Positions 1 through 9,174 of a stretch of 64,000 bases of DNA are shown here, piece by piece. How positions within the stretch are numbered: the stretch's first letter is position 1; every line of letters begins with the position of its first letter. Both the position numbers and the translations under genes were made by a program. The notes below the pieces were generated by a model. That model saw only the letters and a program-made list of their open reading frames with translations, was not told the origin of the DNA and made no database searches. Origin of the DNA: Streptomyces lanatus (lineage in GTDB: Bacteria; Actinomycetota; Actinomycetes; Streptomycetales; Streptomycetaceae); assembly GCF_014655715.1 (NCBI RefSeq), contig NZ_BNBM01000003.1, positions 177,892 to 241,891 on the forward strand. Reading direction: 5' to 3'.

Positions 1-2
1 CG

Positions 3-191
3 TGGCCGCTGAGATCCCCGTACGTCCTACAGGTGTGGACCGCCCGTCTCCTCCCCGGCACGGGCGAACCCAAGGCCCTCCAGGACCATGACGCGCTGCG
101 CTGGCTGAGCCCCGACGAGCTCTGGGACGTGGACTGGCTGGACCAGGATGTGCCGGCGGTCAGGGAAGTGGCGGCGCGGCTTCGGCCCTAG
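3..191 (+). CDS. NUDIX hydrolase, C-terminal fragment
   Basis: The frame is open from the left edge of the window and stops at 189-191, giving the last 62 residues of a longer protein. The visible part reads as the C-terminal half of an actinobacterial NUDIX (MutT-like) pyrophosphatase: a strand with VWTARL, a GEP turn, then HDALRWLSPDEL and a final DVDWLDQD segment before the terminal helix. The NUDIX box itself would lie upstream and is not visible, so the substrate (for example an oxidised or ordinary nucleotide) cannot be given. The assignment is by pattern recall only. Confidence 0.6.
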   Translation, partial: WPLRSPYVLQVWTARLLPGTGEPKALQDHDALRWLSPDELWDVDWLDQDVPAVREVAARLRP

Positions 192-284
192 AATCCCGGG
201 TCCCGTTTCTTCACGGAATACCTTCACGGATTCCTACCCTGTCGCATACCTTTCGCACGGTACCGGCTCCCGAATATCGGGTAT

Positions 285-746
285 GTGGTCACTAACCCTG
301 CGAAACCGGACATGGTGAACCCGCTGGCCTGGGAAGTGATCGGCGTGATCGACACCGGAGGCGACTGCGCCGACTGGACCTTTCCCGCGGAAGCGGGCGC
401 GGTGCGCGCTGCCCGTGCCGCCGTTCGGGGCACGCTGTCCGGCTGGGGTCTTGACAGCCTCGTCGACATCGCCGCGCTGCTGGTCAGTGAGCTGGTGACC
501 AACTCCCTGCGGCACGCCACGGGCCCCATCGGTGTACGGCTGGTCCGTCCCGCCCACCTGGGTGACGTCCTGTTGGTCGAGGTCTCCGACCCCTTGCCGG
601 ATCCGCCCCGCGAACGCGTCGCCCAAATCGAGGACGAGAGCGGGCGCGGACTCCAGCTCGTGGCGCACTCCTCGCGCCGCTGGGGGACCAGACCGGGCCG
701 GAACACCGGCAAGACGGTGTGGTTCGAACTCGCGGTGCCCGAGTGA
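285..746 (+). CDS. Anti-sigma-type HATPase (RsbW/SpoIIAB-like serine kinase fold)
   Basis: This is a 153-residue stand-alone GHKL ATPase domain of the kind that binds ATP and, in characterised RsbW/SpoIIAB relatives, sequesters a sigma factor or phosphorylates an anti-anti-sigma factor. The N box LVSELVTNSLRHA lies near residues 67-79 and the G2-like SGRGLQLVA near 119-127. The protein ends with GKTVWFELAVPE, almost the same ending as the large regulator 320 bp downstream, so the two HATPase domains are close paralogues. Start: GTG 285 has no clear Shine-Dalgarno, and ATG 312 is an alternative giving 144 residues. The partner sigma factor is unknown. Confidence 0.75.
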   Translation: MVTNPAKPDMVNPLAWEVIGVIDTGGDCADWTFPAEAGAVRAARAAVRGTLSGWGLDSLVDIAALLVSELVTNSLRHATGPIGVRLVRPAHLGDVLLVEVSDPLPDPPRERVAQIEDESGRGLQLVAHSSRRWGTRPGRNTGKTVWFELAVPE

Positions 747-1065
747 TACCTGGCGCCCCCCGTGCCCCGTACCGAGCCCCGTACGAGCCGTGTACAACCC
801 GTCAGTAGGCGTCTGTCGCGGTGTACGTCGACCAGTGCACTGTCGAACGAATGGTTCAGGCCAGTGGCAGGTGCCGAACCGGGTGATTCGACTGCGTGTC
901 CGCTGGTTAGAAGTCTGGAAGTGTTTCCGCAGCCGGGACCGAAAACCATCGGGATCGTGCTGTGATCGTGAACACCGTGTTGTGCGGGGCCGTAGTGCTG
1001 GATACTGCGGGCAGCCGCCGCCGGTGACCGGTGCCGGACGCGGTGAGCTGGAGGGGACGGTTCGC
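747..1065. other. Intergenic leader of the SpoIIE-type regulator
   Basis: This 319-bp stretch shows no convincing gene. It ends in a GAGGGG ribosome-binding site (about 1051-1056) ten bases before the GTG at 1066. A weak promoter-like pair (TTGTGC followed by GATACT, about 978-1005) can be read, but the spacing is poor and I do not call it. The frame of the next gene stays open through the gap to 532, but that extension lacks Streptomyces-like coding character. Confidence 0.4.
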
Positions 1066-3753
1066 GTGAGCGAGATACCAGCGAAGGCGACGGAGTCCGA
1101 GGACCCGTCGGACGGCGCGAGGACGAGGGCCGCGACGGGCGCCGCGGGGGAGCGGCCCCACGACACACGGGCCTCACAGGGCTCGCGGACCGCTCGCGAC
1201 ACACATGTCTCTCCGGCACTCCCCTTCGACGAGCCCCGCCCCGGCGACCCCGTCTGGCAGAGCAGCCCGCCCGGCTCCATCTACGACTACATCAAGGTCG
1301 CTTCCTTCTCCATCGGCCCCGACGGCCTGGTCGACCAGTGGAGCCTGCGGGCCGAGCAGGTCTTCGGCATCCCGGCCGAGCGCGCCGTCGGCATGGACCC
1401 CATCGAGGCGTTCGTCGACCCCGACCTGCGCGACGACGGCCAGCGCAAGATGGCCGAGATACTGGACGGACGGGAGTGGACCGGCGTCGTCCCCTTCCGA
1501 GTGCCGGACGCCGAGGGGCGGCCCGGTGCGGAGGGCCTCGCCGAGGTGTACGTCATGCCGACGCGGACCGAGGGCGGTGAGAAGGCCGCCGTCTGCATCG
1601 TCGTGGATGTACGCACCCTGCGCCGGATCGAGACCGACCTAGCTGCCTCGCAGTCCATTTTCGGTCAATCTCCCTTCGGCTTCCTGCTGATCGACCCCGA
1701 TCTGCGGGTGCGGCGGGCCAATCAGCGGTTCGCCTCGCTGTTCGGCGGCACCCCCGACGACCATCGCGGCAAGAACGTCCACGACTATCTCGCCCGCCCC
1801 GAGGCCGACCGGGTCGCCGCCACCCTGCGGCGCGTCCTGGAGAGCGGCGACTCCATCACGGACATGCATGTCACCGGCTTTCTGCCGGGCTCCGACGACC
1901 GCCGCCACTGGTCCGTCAATCTCTACCGGGTACACAGCGGCAGCGGCCGCCCCATCGGCATCGCCTGGCTCGGAATCGACATCACCGCCCGCCGCGCCGC
2001 CGCCCGCGAGGCCGCCGCCGCCCGGCGCAATCTCGCCCTGCTGAACGAGGCCGGGGCCCGCATAGGCAACTCCCTCGACCTGGAGACCACGGCCCGTGAA
2101 CTCCTCGACGTGGTGGTGCCGGGCTTCTGCGACATGGCCACGGTCGACCTCTACCAGGGCCTTCTGGCCGGCGACGAGACCCCGCCCGGCCTCGCCGACG
2201 GCAGCGCGGAACTGCGCCGGGTCGCCTTCGCCAGCGCGGTCTCCGACGCGCCGTTCGTCGGGGGCGGCGCGCCCGTCGCGGTCGGCGCCGTCCACCACTA
2301 CCCCTTCAACTCGCCCGGCGCGGACGCCCTGCGCACCGCCCGGCCGGAGCATGTGCCCGGCGAGGAGGGCGGCCTCGTCCAGTCCACGCTCGTCGTGCCG
2401 ATGGTCGCCCACGACACGGTCGTAGGACTGGCGCAGTTCGCCCGTACGAAGGGCAGCGAGCCGTTCGGCGAACGGGACCGTGATCTCGCGGTGGAGCTGG
2501 CCGCGCGGGCGGCGGTGTGCATCGACAACGCCCGGCTGTACCGGCGCGAGCACGAGCGGGCGCTGATACTGCAACGGTCCCTGCTGCCGCCCGGCGACCC
2601 GGTCGCCTCCGGCCTGGACATCGCGTGCCGCTATCTGCCCGGCAACTCCTCGGCGGACCGGCCCAGCGAGGTGGGCGGCGACTGGTTCGACGTGATCGAA
2701 CTGCCGGGTCACCGTACGGCGTTGGTGGTCGGGGACGTCATGGGCCGCGGTCTGCGCGCGGCTGTCGCCATGGGCGAACTGCGTTCCGCCGTACGCACGC
2801 TGGCGTTGCTGGACCTCGAACCGGCGGAGGTCCTCTCGGCGCTGGACGAGATCGCGCGCGGCCTGGGCGCGCCGGGGGGCGTGCAGCAGGCGACGCGCGC
2901 GGCGCGCCGCCCCCGGGAGGCGGACCTGTCGGAGGTGTATCTGGCGACCTGCGTGTACGCGGTCTACGACTCCGTCACCCGCCGCTGCACCTTCGCCAAC
3001 GCAGGCCACCTCCCGCCGGTCCTGGTCGAGCCCGGTGAGCCGGCGCTGATGCTGGATGTGCCGCCGGGGATGCCGCTGGGCGTGGGCGGGGAGCCGTTCG
3101 AGGAGGTGGAGGTCGAACTGCCGGAGGGCGCGCTCCTCGCCCTGTACACGGACGGTCTGGTCGAGTCCCGCGACCACCCCCTGGACGAGGGCCTCCAGGC
3201 GTTCGTCGGCGCGCTGACCGACCCCTCCGAGCCGCTGGAGGACGTCTGCGACCACGTCCTGAACACCCTCGACACACACCACGGCGAGGACGACATCGCG
3301 TTGCTGATGGCACGTGTCCAGGGACTGCCGGCGGAGTCGGTGGGCGACTGGACCCTCCCACGCGAGCCGCGCAGCGTCGGCCGCGCGCGTGAGTACGCCC
3401 GCGGGCAGCTCCTGTCCTGGGACATGGAGCCGCTGGTCGACACGACGGAACTGCTGGTCAGCGAGCTGGTGACGAACGCCCTGCGGTACGGAGAGGGCGA
3501 GATCAGACTCCGCCTGCTGCTGGACCGCACTCTGGTCTGCGAGGTCTGGGACTCCGGCCTGGTCCAGCCCCGCCGCCGCCGCGCCCGCGACACGGACGAG
3601 GGCGGCCGGGGCCTCCAACTGGTCGGCCTCCTCAGCGCGGCGTGGGGTTCCCGCCGCACCCCGCGCGGCAAGACGGTGTGGTTCGAACTGCCGCTGCCGG
3701 ACGGGGAGAACGGCCTGACGGACCCGGCGGAGGCGTTGCTCAGCCTGTTCTGA
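1066..3753 (+). CDS. PAS-PAS-GAF-SpoIIE phosphatase-HATPase multidomain regulator
   Basis: An 895-residue cytoplasmic signalling protein. Domains in order: PAS 1 (about 70-190), PAS 2 (about 195-310, QSPFGFLLIDPDLRVRRANQ), GAF (about 323-490), a SpoIIE/PP2C phosphatase (about 490-745, with GGDWFDVIEL near 535 and the late metal motif GEDDIALL), and a C-terminal RsbW-like HATPase (about 765-895, LVSELVTNALRYG and GRGLQLVG). Streptomyces has many of these; the family is thought to combine dephosphorylation of anti-anti-sigma factors with a kinase or binding activity in partner switching. The GTG at 1066 was chosen because GAGGGG precedes it and homology to a PAS protein starts after it. No transmembrane segment is visible, so the stimulus is probably intracellular. 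Confidence 0.85.
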   Translation: MSEIPAKATESEDPSDGARTRAATGAAGERPHDTRASQGSRTARDTHVSPALPFDEPRPGDPVWQSSPPGSIYDYIKVASFSIGPDGLVDQWSLRAEQVFGIPAERAVGMDPIEAFVDPDLRDDGQRKMAEILDGREWTGVVPFRVPDAEGRPGAEGLAEVYVMPTRTEGGEKAAVCIVVDVRTLRRIETDLAASQSIFGQSPFGFLLIDPDLRVRRANQRFASLFGGTPDDHRGKNVHDYLARPEADRVAATLRRVLESGDSITDMHVTGFLPGSDDRRHWSVNLYRVHSGSGRPIGIAWLGIDITARRAAAREAAAARRNLALLNEAGARIGNSLDLETTARELLDVVVPGFCDMATVDLYQGLLAGDETPPGLADGSAELRRVAFASAVSDAPFVGGGAPVAVGAVHHYPFNSPGADALRTARPEHVPGEEGGLVQSTLVVPMVAHDTVVGLAQFARTKGSEPFGERDRDLAVELAARAAVCIDNARLYRREHERALILQRSLLPPGDPVASGLDIACRYLPGNSSADRPSEVGGDWFDVIELPGHRTALVVGDVMGRGLRAAVAMGELRSAVRTLALLDLEPAEVLSALDEIARGLGAPGGVQQATRAARRPREADLSEVYLATCVYAVYDSVTRRCTFANAGHLPPVLVEPGEPALMLDVPPGMPLGVGGEPFEEVEVELPEGALLALYTDGLVESRDHPLDEGLQAFVGALTDPSEPLEDVCDHVLNTLDTHHGEDDIALLMARVQGLPAESVGDWTLPREPRSVGRAREYARGQLLSWDMEPLVDTTELLVSELVTNALRYGEGEIRLRLLLDRTLVCEVWDSGLVQPRRRRARDTDEGGRGLQLVGLLSAAWGSRRTPRGKTVWFELPLPDGENGLTDPAEALLSLF

Positions 3754-3759
3754 GACCGC

Positions 3760-5409
3760 TCAGGAGTCGGCGGGGTACTTGCGCCGGTCCCGAGTACGGG
3801 GCCCGCCGAAGCTGGGTGGTGCGCCGTCGCGCAGCAGGATGCCACCGAGGACGGCGCCCGCGAGGCCGCCCACGTCAGGGGCGTCGACGGGGTTGCCGTG
3901 CATGCGGATGTCCTGTTCGGCGAGGTCGCGGGCCTGTCGGGCGAGGGTGTCGGCGGCGACGAGGTCGGCGAGCTCCCGCCCCGGAGCGGGCGAGGTCAGC
4001 AGACGCCGGGCCTCCGCCAGCCGGGTACGCGCCTCGCCGCCCACCGCCGCCCGATGCGTCGCCACGACGTCGTCCGCCCCCGCGACAGCTCCCCGCGCAC
4101 ACACCTCGGCAGCGACCGGAATCACCCCGGCCCGCCCCGACACGACCGGCGCGACGGCCCGCACGATCCGCCGCAACAGCTCGACGGGGTCGTACGGCCG
4201 CCCCGAGACCAGCACCTCCCGCACACCGGCGAGAGCGAGATCGGCGTGGATGACGCGGGCCTGGAGCTCGCCGGGGGGCACGTCGGAGGGCGGTTGTCGC
4301 CTCACTCCCGCCTCCCGCGCCCCGCGGATCTCCACCTCACCCCCCGTCAGCGCCGCCGGCACCATCGCCGCCGCCGTCGCGAGGTCCCCGGCGAGGCGTT
4401 CGATGCCGGTGATGAAGGTGGTGGCCTGGGCGATGGCGGACTCGGCGGTTCGGAGGTGGGTCGCGGCTCGGTCGGGGGTGCCCGCGTCGGCGGACTGGCG
4501 GGCGTGATTGAGGTGGGTGGTGGCGAAGACGAGGCGGTCCTTGGCCTGCTCGGCGTGGCCGGCGACGGTGGCGATCGCGGCGGGACCATGGCGTTCGCCG
4601 AGTTCGGCGAGGGTGGTGGTGGCACTCGCGGCCCGGCCCGTCAGCTCCCGGAACCGGCCCTCGGCGACGACCAGGGCGTGCCCCAGGCCGCCGCCCAGCC
4701 CCTCCTCCAGCCCCCGTACCTGATCGAACGCGGCGGCCTGTCCGTCCAGCAGCCGCCCCGCCTCCTCGCACCGCCCGACGATCCCCGCCAGTGCGTGCCG
4801 CCGCGCCGCGGCCTCCTCCGGCACCCCGCCCTCGTACTGCCACCGCATCCGGAACGCCACCGCCAACTCGGCCTCCGCGTCCCGCAGAACCGCCGCGAAC
4901 CGCTCCGCGACGAACCCCACCTCCTTCTCGCTGACCCGCATCGAGTCATCGGCCGTGTCCAGCTCCACCCCGAAACGCTCCGCGACGAACCCCAGCTCCT
5001 CCGCGCTGACCCGCACCGCGTCATCGGCCGCGACCAGCGAAGCCCGCGCCCGCTCGTCCAGCTCCCCGACAGGCGGCTCCACGCCCGCCCCCGGCGCCCC
5101 ACCTGGTGTCGTACGTTCCCGCGCCCGCCGCCTGCGCCGCAGGAAGCCGTACCCGGCCAGTACGCCCGCGGTGACGATGGCCGCCACCGGCAGGACGAAG
5201 TCCACCGCGGAGTCCCCCTCGTCCTCCCCCTGCCCCACCGCCCCGGCGACCGGCCGCTCCGCCCCGCCCGCGACCCCGCCGACCACCGTCATCCCGGGCA
5301 GCACCAGCCACACCACCCCGACCAGCCCGCCCACCAGCGCCTGCACCAGCCGCACCGATATCTGCGAGCGCTGACACGGCGGCCGGCCCCGGATCGACGA
5401 TGACTTCAC
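3760..5409 (-). CDS. Membrane protein with long helical cytoplasmic region, function unknown
   Basis: A 549-residue protein with two hydrophobic segments near the N-terminus (about 20-47 and 69-88), the second followed by RRRRRAR as an inside anchor, then an Ala/Glu-rich, probably helical region to the end. The C-terminal part resembles the helical tail of Streptomyces TPM-domain membrane proteins, but no TPM domain precedes it here. A 25-residue unit carrying EELGFVAERF / KEVGFVAERF is tandemly duplicated around residues 120-170 (75-bp period at DNA level). The gene faces the SpoIIE regulator, with 6 bp between stops. The start GTG at 5409 has no good ribosome-binding site, so the true start may be downstream. 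No function is proposed. Confidence 0.65.
   Translation of the reverse strand: MKSSSIRGRPPCQRSQISVRLVQALVGGLVGVVWLVLPGMTVVGGVAGGAERPVAGAVGQGEDEGDSAVDFVLPVAAIVTAGVLAGYGFLRRRRRARERTTPGGAPGAGVEPPVGELDERARASLVAADDAVRVSAEELGFVAERFGVELDTADDSMRVSEKEVGFVAERFAAVLRDAEAELAVAFRMRWQYEGGVPEEAAARRHALAGIVGRCEEAGRLLDGQAAAFDQVRGLEEGLGGGLGHALVVAEGRFRELTGRAASATTTLAELGERHGPAAIATVAGHAEQAKDRLVFATTHLNHARQSADAGTPDRAATHLRTAESAIAQATTFITGIERLAGDLATAAAMVPAALTGGEVEIRGAREAGVRRQPPSDVPPGELQARVIHADLALAGVREVLVSGRPYDPVELLRRIVRAVAPVVSGRAGVIPVAAEVCARGAVAGADDVVATHRAAVGGEARTRLAEARRLLTSPAPGRELADLVAADTLARQARDLAEQDIRMHGNPVDAPDVGGLAGAVLGGILLRDGAPPSFGGPRTRDRRKYPADS
4901..5050 (-). repeat. 75-bp in-frame tandem duplication
   Basis: Two consecutive 75-bp units (4901-4975 and 4976-5050) both begin with CGCTCCGCGACGAACCCCA and contain CGCTGACCCGCA and CGTCATCGGCC-like blocks at matching positions. 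The period is exactly 25 codons, so the reading frame of the surrounding gene is preserved and the protein carries the motif twice. Confidence 0.8.
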
Positions 5410-5513
5410 ATTTGGGAGCGTATGAGCAGCAAAGCCACCGCGCGACCGGGGTGTGACAGGGCCGCCGCAAAAGCGCCTGCGGGCCGCCGGGCCGGCCTGC
5501 GACGATCGGCCGG

Positions 5514-6452
5514 GTGACCGCCACCCGCAAGCCCCTCACCCGCGCCGACCTCGCCCCTCTCGCCCGCGCCGCGACCGGCCCGCACCGCACGCTCACCGCG
5601 GTGACCCGGCTGCGCGGCGGAAGCAGGAAGGGCGTCTACCGGCTCACCCTCGACGACGGCACGACGGTCGTCGCCTACGTCTGGTCCGCGGCCGAGGACT
5701 ACTGGGACGCCGGCCCCTCCGACCCGTTCTCCCAGGGCACGGGCCTCGACCTGTTCACGGCCGGGCACGACCGGCTGACCGCCGTCGGCGTCCGCGTCCC
5801 GCGTCTGCTGTACACCGACGCCACGCACACCCGCCTCCCGGCGGACGCGGCGATCGTGGAGGACCTGTCCGGCGGCAGCCTGGAGGACCTGCTGCACCGG
5901 GATCCGCAGACGGCGCCCGCGGCGATGGAACGCCTCGCGGACCTGCTCGCCACCCTGCACGCCGTCACCGGCCCCCGTGTCGGCGAGGCCGCACCCGTCG
6001 AGGGCGCCCTGCGCTCCATCGAGGAGGCCGCCGCCCGCGAACCGCGGATCGCCGCCGTACGCGAGGAACTCACCGCACGGGTGCGGGAGCTGGCCGCCGA
6101 GGTCCGGCCCCGCGCCCGGCACACCCTCATCCACGGCGAACTCGGCCCGGACCACGTCCTGCTGACCCCCGACGGGCACCCCGTGCTGATCGACATCGAA
6201 GGCCTGCGCCACGCCGACGTGGAGCAGGAGCACGTGTTCCTCCGGCTCCGCTTCGGGCGCCACTACGACGCCCTCCGCGTCCCCGGCCTCGACGAACACC
6301 GTCTGCGGCTGTACCGCCTGGCCATGCACCTCGGGCTGGTGGCAGGCCCGCTGCGCCTCCTCGACGGCGACTTCCCGGACCCGGCGCCGATGCGCGCCAT
6401 CGCCGAGCACAACCTTCAGCAGACGCTCACTCTGCTGAGGAGCGCCTCCTGA
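5514..6452 (+). CDS. APH-family small-molecule kinase-like protein
   Basis: A 312-residue protein of the aminoglycoside phosphotransferase/choline kinase fold. Visible landmarks are a G-rich ATP loop (RLRGGSRKGVYRL, about 33-45), a VYRLTLDDGT strand, the catalytic-loop region IHGELGPDHVLL (about 204-215) and the metal-binding segment VLIDIEG (about 222-228). Classical APH enzymes have HGDxxxxN; here the catalytic Asp is Glu and the Asn is His, which is seen in an actinobacterial subfamily. Either the chemistry is altered or the substrate is not an aminoglycoside, and no resistance role should be inferred. Start GTG 5514. The 3' end overlaps the convergent sdhB-like gene by 26 bp. Confidence 0.7.
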   Translation: MTATRKPLTRADLAPLARAATGPHRTLTAVTRLRGGSRKGVYRLTLDDGTTVVAYVWSAAEDYWDAGPSDPFSQGTGLDLFTAGHDRLTAVGVRVPRLLYTDATHTRLPADAAIVEDLSGGSLEDLLHRDPQTAPAAMERLADLLATLHAVTGPRVGEAAPVEGALRSIEEAAAREPRIAAVREELTARVRELAAEVRPRARHTLIHGELGPDHVLLTPDGHPVLIDIEGLRHADVEQEHVFLRLRFGRHYDALRVPGLDEHRLRLYRLAMHLGLVAGPLRLLDGDFPDPAPMRAIAEHNLQQTLTLLRSAS

Positions 6453-7206
6453 TCTTCGAGCCCAGCCAGACGAGAGGGTCGTACTTGCGGTCGACCGCCC
6501 GTTCCTTCAGGGGGATCAGGGCGTTGTCGGTGATCTTGATGCCTTCGGGGCAGACCTCGGTGCAGCACTTGGTGATGTTGCAGTAGCCGAGGCCGTGTTC
6601 GTCCTGGGCGGTCTTCTTGCGGTCGAGGCCGGTGTCGGCGGCGGCGTCCAGGGGGTGCATGTCGAGTTCCGCCACCCGCATCAGGAAGCGCGGGCCCGCG
6701 AAGGCCGGTTTGTTCTCCTCGTGGTCGCGGACCACATGGCAGGTGTCCTGGCACAGGAAGCACTCGATGCACTTGCGGAACTCCTGCGAGCGGTCCACGT
6801 CCTCCTGCATCATCCGGTACTCGCCGGGGCCGAGGTCCTGTGGTGGTACGAAGGACGGGACCTGCCGTGCCTTGTCGTAGTTGAAGCCGACGTCCGTCAC
6901 CAGGTCACGGACCACCGGGAACGCCCGCAGCGGCGTGACCGTGATCGTCTCCTCCCGGGTGAACACCGACATGCGCGTCATGCACATCAGCCGCGGGCGG
7001 CCGTTGATCTCCGCCGAGCACGAACCGCACTTGCCCGCCTTGCAGTTCCAGCGGACGGCGAGATCGGGCGCCTGGGTGGACTGGAGGCGGTGGATGATGT
7101 CGAGGACCACCTCACCCTCGTTGACCTCGACCTTGAAGTCCTCCAGGTCACCGCCCTGGACATCGCCCCGCCACACCTTGAAGCGGGCCTCGTAGCTGCT
7201 GCTCAC
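6427..7206 (-). CDS. sdhB: Succinate dehydrogenase/fumarate reductase iron-sulfur subunit
   Basis: A 259-residue Fe-S subunit carrying electrons between the flavoprotein and the membrane quinone site. The plant-type 2Fe-2S motif uses C55, C60, C63 and C75. The two bacterial-type clusters use C146/C149/C152/C156 and C209/C215/C219, with an extra C214 (ITKCCTEVCP). GTG 7206 overlaps the sdhA stop by 4 bp (GTGA), so the two are translationally coupled. Order anchor-flavoprotein-Fe-S resembles the Sdh1 operon of Mycobacterium tuberculosis (Rv0249c-Rv0247c) rather than the canonical sdhCDAB. Physiological direction (succinate oxidation or fumarate reduction) cannot be read from sequence. Confidence 0.92.
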   Translation of the reverse strand: MSSSYEARFKVWRGDVQGGDLEDFKVEVNEGEVVLDIIHRLQSTQAPDLAVRWNCKAGKCGSCSAEINGRPRLMCMTRMSVFTREETITVTPLRAFPVVRDLVTDVGFNYDKARQVPSFVPPQDLGPGEYRMMQEDVDRSQEFRKCIECFLCQDTCHVVRDHEENKPAFAGPRFLMRVAELDMHPLDAAADTGLDRKKTAQDEHGLGYCNITKCCTEVCPEGIKITDNALIPLKERAVDRKYDPLVWLGSKIRRRSSAE

Positions 7207-9167
7207 TGGTAGAGCTCCTCTTCGGCGAGGTACTTGACCAGCTCCTCCTTGTCGAAGAGAGCCAGCAGGTCCTGGCGGACGGGGTCGGTGGTCTCCCGGA
7301 CAAGATTGATCTGGCCGCGTTCGGGGTCCGTCGCCGCGAGACCGCCCGTCGGGTCGGCGAGGTGGCACAGCAGATTGATGTTGCGCCACTTGCGGTCCAT
7401 CGTCGGATGGTCCTCGCGGGTATGGCCGCCGCGCGACTCCGTGCGCTCCAGCGCCGCCCGCGCCACGCACTCGCTGACCAGCAGCATGTTGCGCAGGTCG
7501 AGCGCGAGATGCCAGCCGGGGTTGAACTGGCGGTGCCCCTCGACCCCGGCCCGGCGGGCCCGTACCCGAAGGTCGGCGAGTTTCTCCAGCGCCTGCTCCA
7601 TCTCGCCCTCGCGGCGGATGATGCCGACCAGGTCGTTCATCGCCTGCTGGAGTTCCTGATGGAGGGTGTACGGGTTCTCCGGCGGGCGCGGCCCGTCGTC
7701 CTCGCTCCCGGTCGGGCCCTCCGCGGAGAAGGGACGCAGCGCCTCCGCCGCCGCCGTGTCGATCTGCATGTCGCTGACCTCGGGGCGTTCGAAGGCCTGC
7801 GCCGCCGCGTACTCGGCGGCGTGCCAGCCCGCCCGGCGGCCGAACACCAGCAGGTCGGAGAGGGAGTTCCCGCCGAGGCGGTTCGAGCCGTGCATCCCGC
7901 CGGCCACCTCACCGGCCGCGTACAGGCCCGGCACCCCGCGCGCCGCCGCCGACTCCGAGTCGACCGCGATACCGCCCATGACGTAGTGGCAGGTCGGCCC
8001 GACCTCCATCGCCTCCGCCGTGATGTCCACGTCCGCCAGCTCCTTGAACTGGTGGTACATGGAGGGCAGTCGGCGCCGGATGACGTCCGCCGGCATACGC
8101 GTCGACACATCCAGGAAGACCCCGCCGTGCGGCGAGCCCCGGCCCGCCTTCACCTCGGAGTTGATGGCCCGCGCCACCTCGTCACGGGGGAGCAGTTCGG
8201 GTGGTCGCCGGTTGTTGTCCGGGTCCTCGTACCAGCGGTCGCCCTCCTCCTCCGACTGCGCGTACTTCTCCTTGAAGACGTCGGGGATGTAGTCGAACAT
8301 GAACCGCTTGCCCTCGGAGTTGCGCAGCACCCCTCCGTCGCCACGCACCGACTCGGTGACCAGGATCCCCTTCACGGAGGGGGGCCAGACCATGCCCGTG
8401 GGATGGAACTGCACGAACTCCATGTTCAGCAGGGGCGCGCCCGCGAGCAGCGCCAGCGCGTGGCCGTCGCCCGTGTACTCCCAGGAGTTCGACGTCACCT
8501 TGAAGGACTTGCCGATCCCGCCCGTCGCGATGACCACGGACGGGGCCTGGATGACGAAGAAGCGGCCCGTCTCACGCTCGTAGGCGAAGACCCCGGAGAC
8601 CCGACCCCGCTCGTCCTTCAGGATCCGGGTGACCGTGCACTCCTGGAAGACCTTGAGCCGGGACTCGTACTCGCCGGTCTCCTTCTTGTCCTCCTGCTGG
8701 AGCGAGACGATCTTCTGCTGGAGGGTGCGGATCAGCTCCAGGCCGGTGCGGTCGCCGACGTGCGCCAGGCGCGGATACTCATGGCCGCCGAAGTTCCGCT
8801 GCGAGATACGGCCGTCCTTCGTGCGGTCGAAGAGCGCGCCCCAGGTCTCCAGCTCCCAGACCCGCTGCGGCGCCTCCTGGGCGTGCAGCTCGGCCATCCG
8901 CCACTGGTTGAGGAACTTGCCGCCGCGCATGGTGTCGCGGAAGTGGACCTGCCAGTTGTCGTGCTCGTTGGCGTTGGCCATGGCCGCCGCGATACCGCCC
9001 TCGGCCATCACGGTGTGCGCCTTGCCGAAGAGCGACTTGCAGATCACGGCCGTACGGGCGCCTCGCTCCCGTGCCTCGATCGCCGCCCGGAGGCCCGCGC
9101 CCCCCGCGCCGATCACGACGACGTCCCACTCCTGCCGTTCGACCACGGACATCTGTTCAGTCCCCAC
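7203..9167 (-). CDS. sdhA: Succinate dehydrogenase/fumarate reductase flavoprotein subunit
   Basis: A 654-residue FAD-dependent subunit that interconverts succinate and fumarate on the cytoplasmic face. It shows the dinucleotide fold VVVIGAGGAGLRAAIEA (about 16-32), the FAD-attachment region around AHTVMAEGGIAAAM (about 50-63), the active-site stretch EFVQFHPTGM (about 252-261) and the C-terminal FAD segment GLYAAGEVAGGMHGSNRLGG (about 417-436) ahead of SLSDLLVFGRRAG. Length is usual for the family. It follows the membrane subunit by 7 bp and overlaps the Fe-S subunit by 4 bp, so all three are one operon. Start ATG 9167; an alternative Met lies five residues in. Confidence 0.93.
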   Translation of the reverse strand: MGTEQMSVVERQEWDVVVIGAGGAGLRAAIEARERGARTAVICKSLFGKAHTVMAEGGIAAAMANANEHDNWQVHFRDTMRGGKFLNQWRMAELHAQEAPQRVWELETWGALFDRTKDGRISQRNFGGHEYPRLAHVGDRTGLELIRTLQQKIVSLQQEDKKETGEYESRLKVFQECTVTRILKDERGRVSGVFAYERETGRFFVIQAPSVVIATGGIGKSFKVTSNSWEYTGDGHALALLAGAPLLNMEFVQFHPTGMVWPPSVKGILVTESVRGDGGVLRNSEGKRFMFDYIPDVFKEKYAQSEEEGDRWYEDPDNNRRPPELLPRDEVARAINSEVKAGRGSPHGGVFLDVSTRMPADVIRRRLPSMYHQFKELADVDITAEAMEVGPTCHYVMGGIAVDSESAAARGVPGLYAAGEVAGGMHGSNRLGGNSLSDLLVFGRRAGWHAAEYAAAQAFERPEVSDMQIDTAAAEALRPFSAEGPTGSEDDGPRPPENPYTLHQELQQAMNDLVGIIRREGEMEQALEKLADLRVRARRAGVEGHRQFNPGWHLALDLRNMLLVSECVARAALERTESRGGHTREDHPTMDRKWRNINLLCHLADPTGGLAATDPERGQINLVRETTDPVRQDLLALFDKEELVKYLAEEELYQ

Positions 9168-9174
9168 TCACGAA

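Noticed and set aside
5514..6452. Aminoglycoside resistance gene
   Set aside because: Only the fold is shared. Catalytic-loop residues differ and the family includes many unrelated small-molecule kinases.
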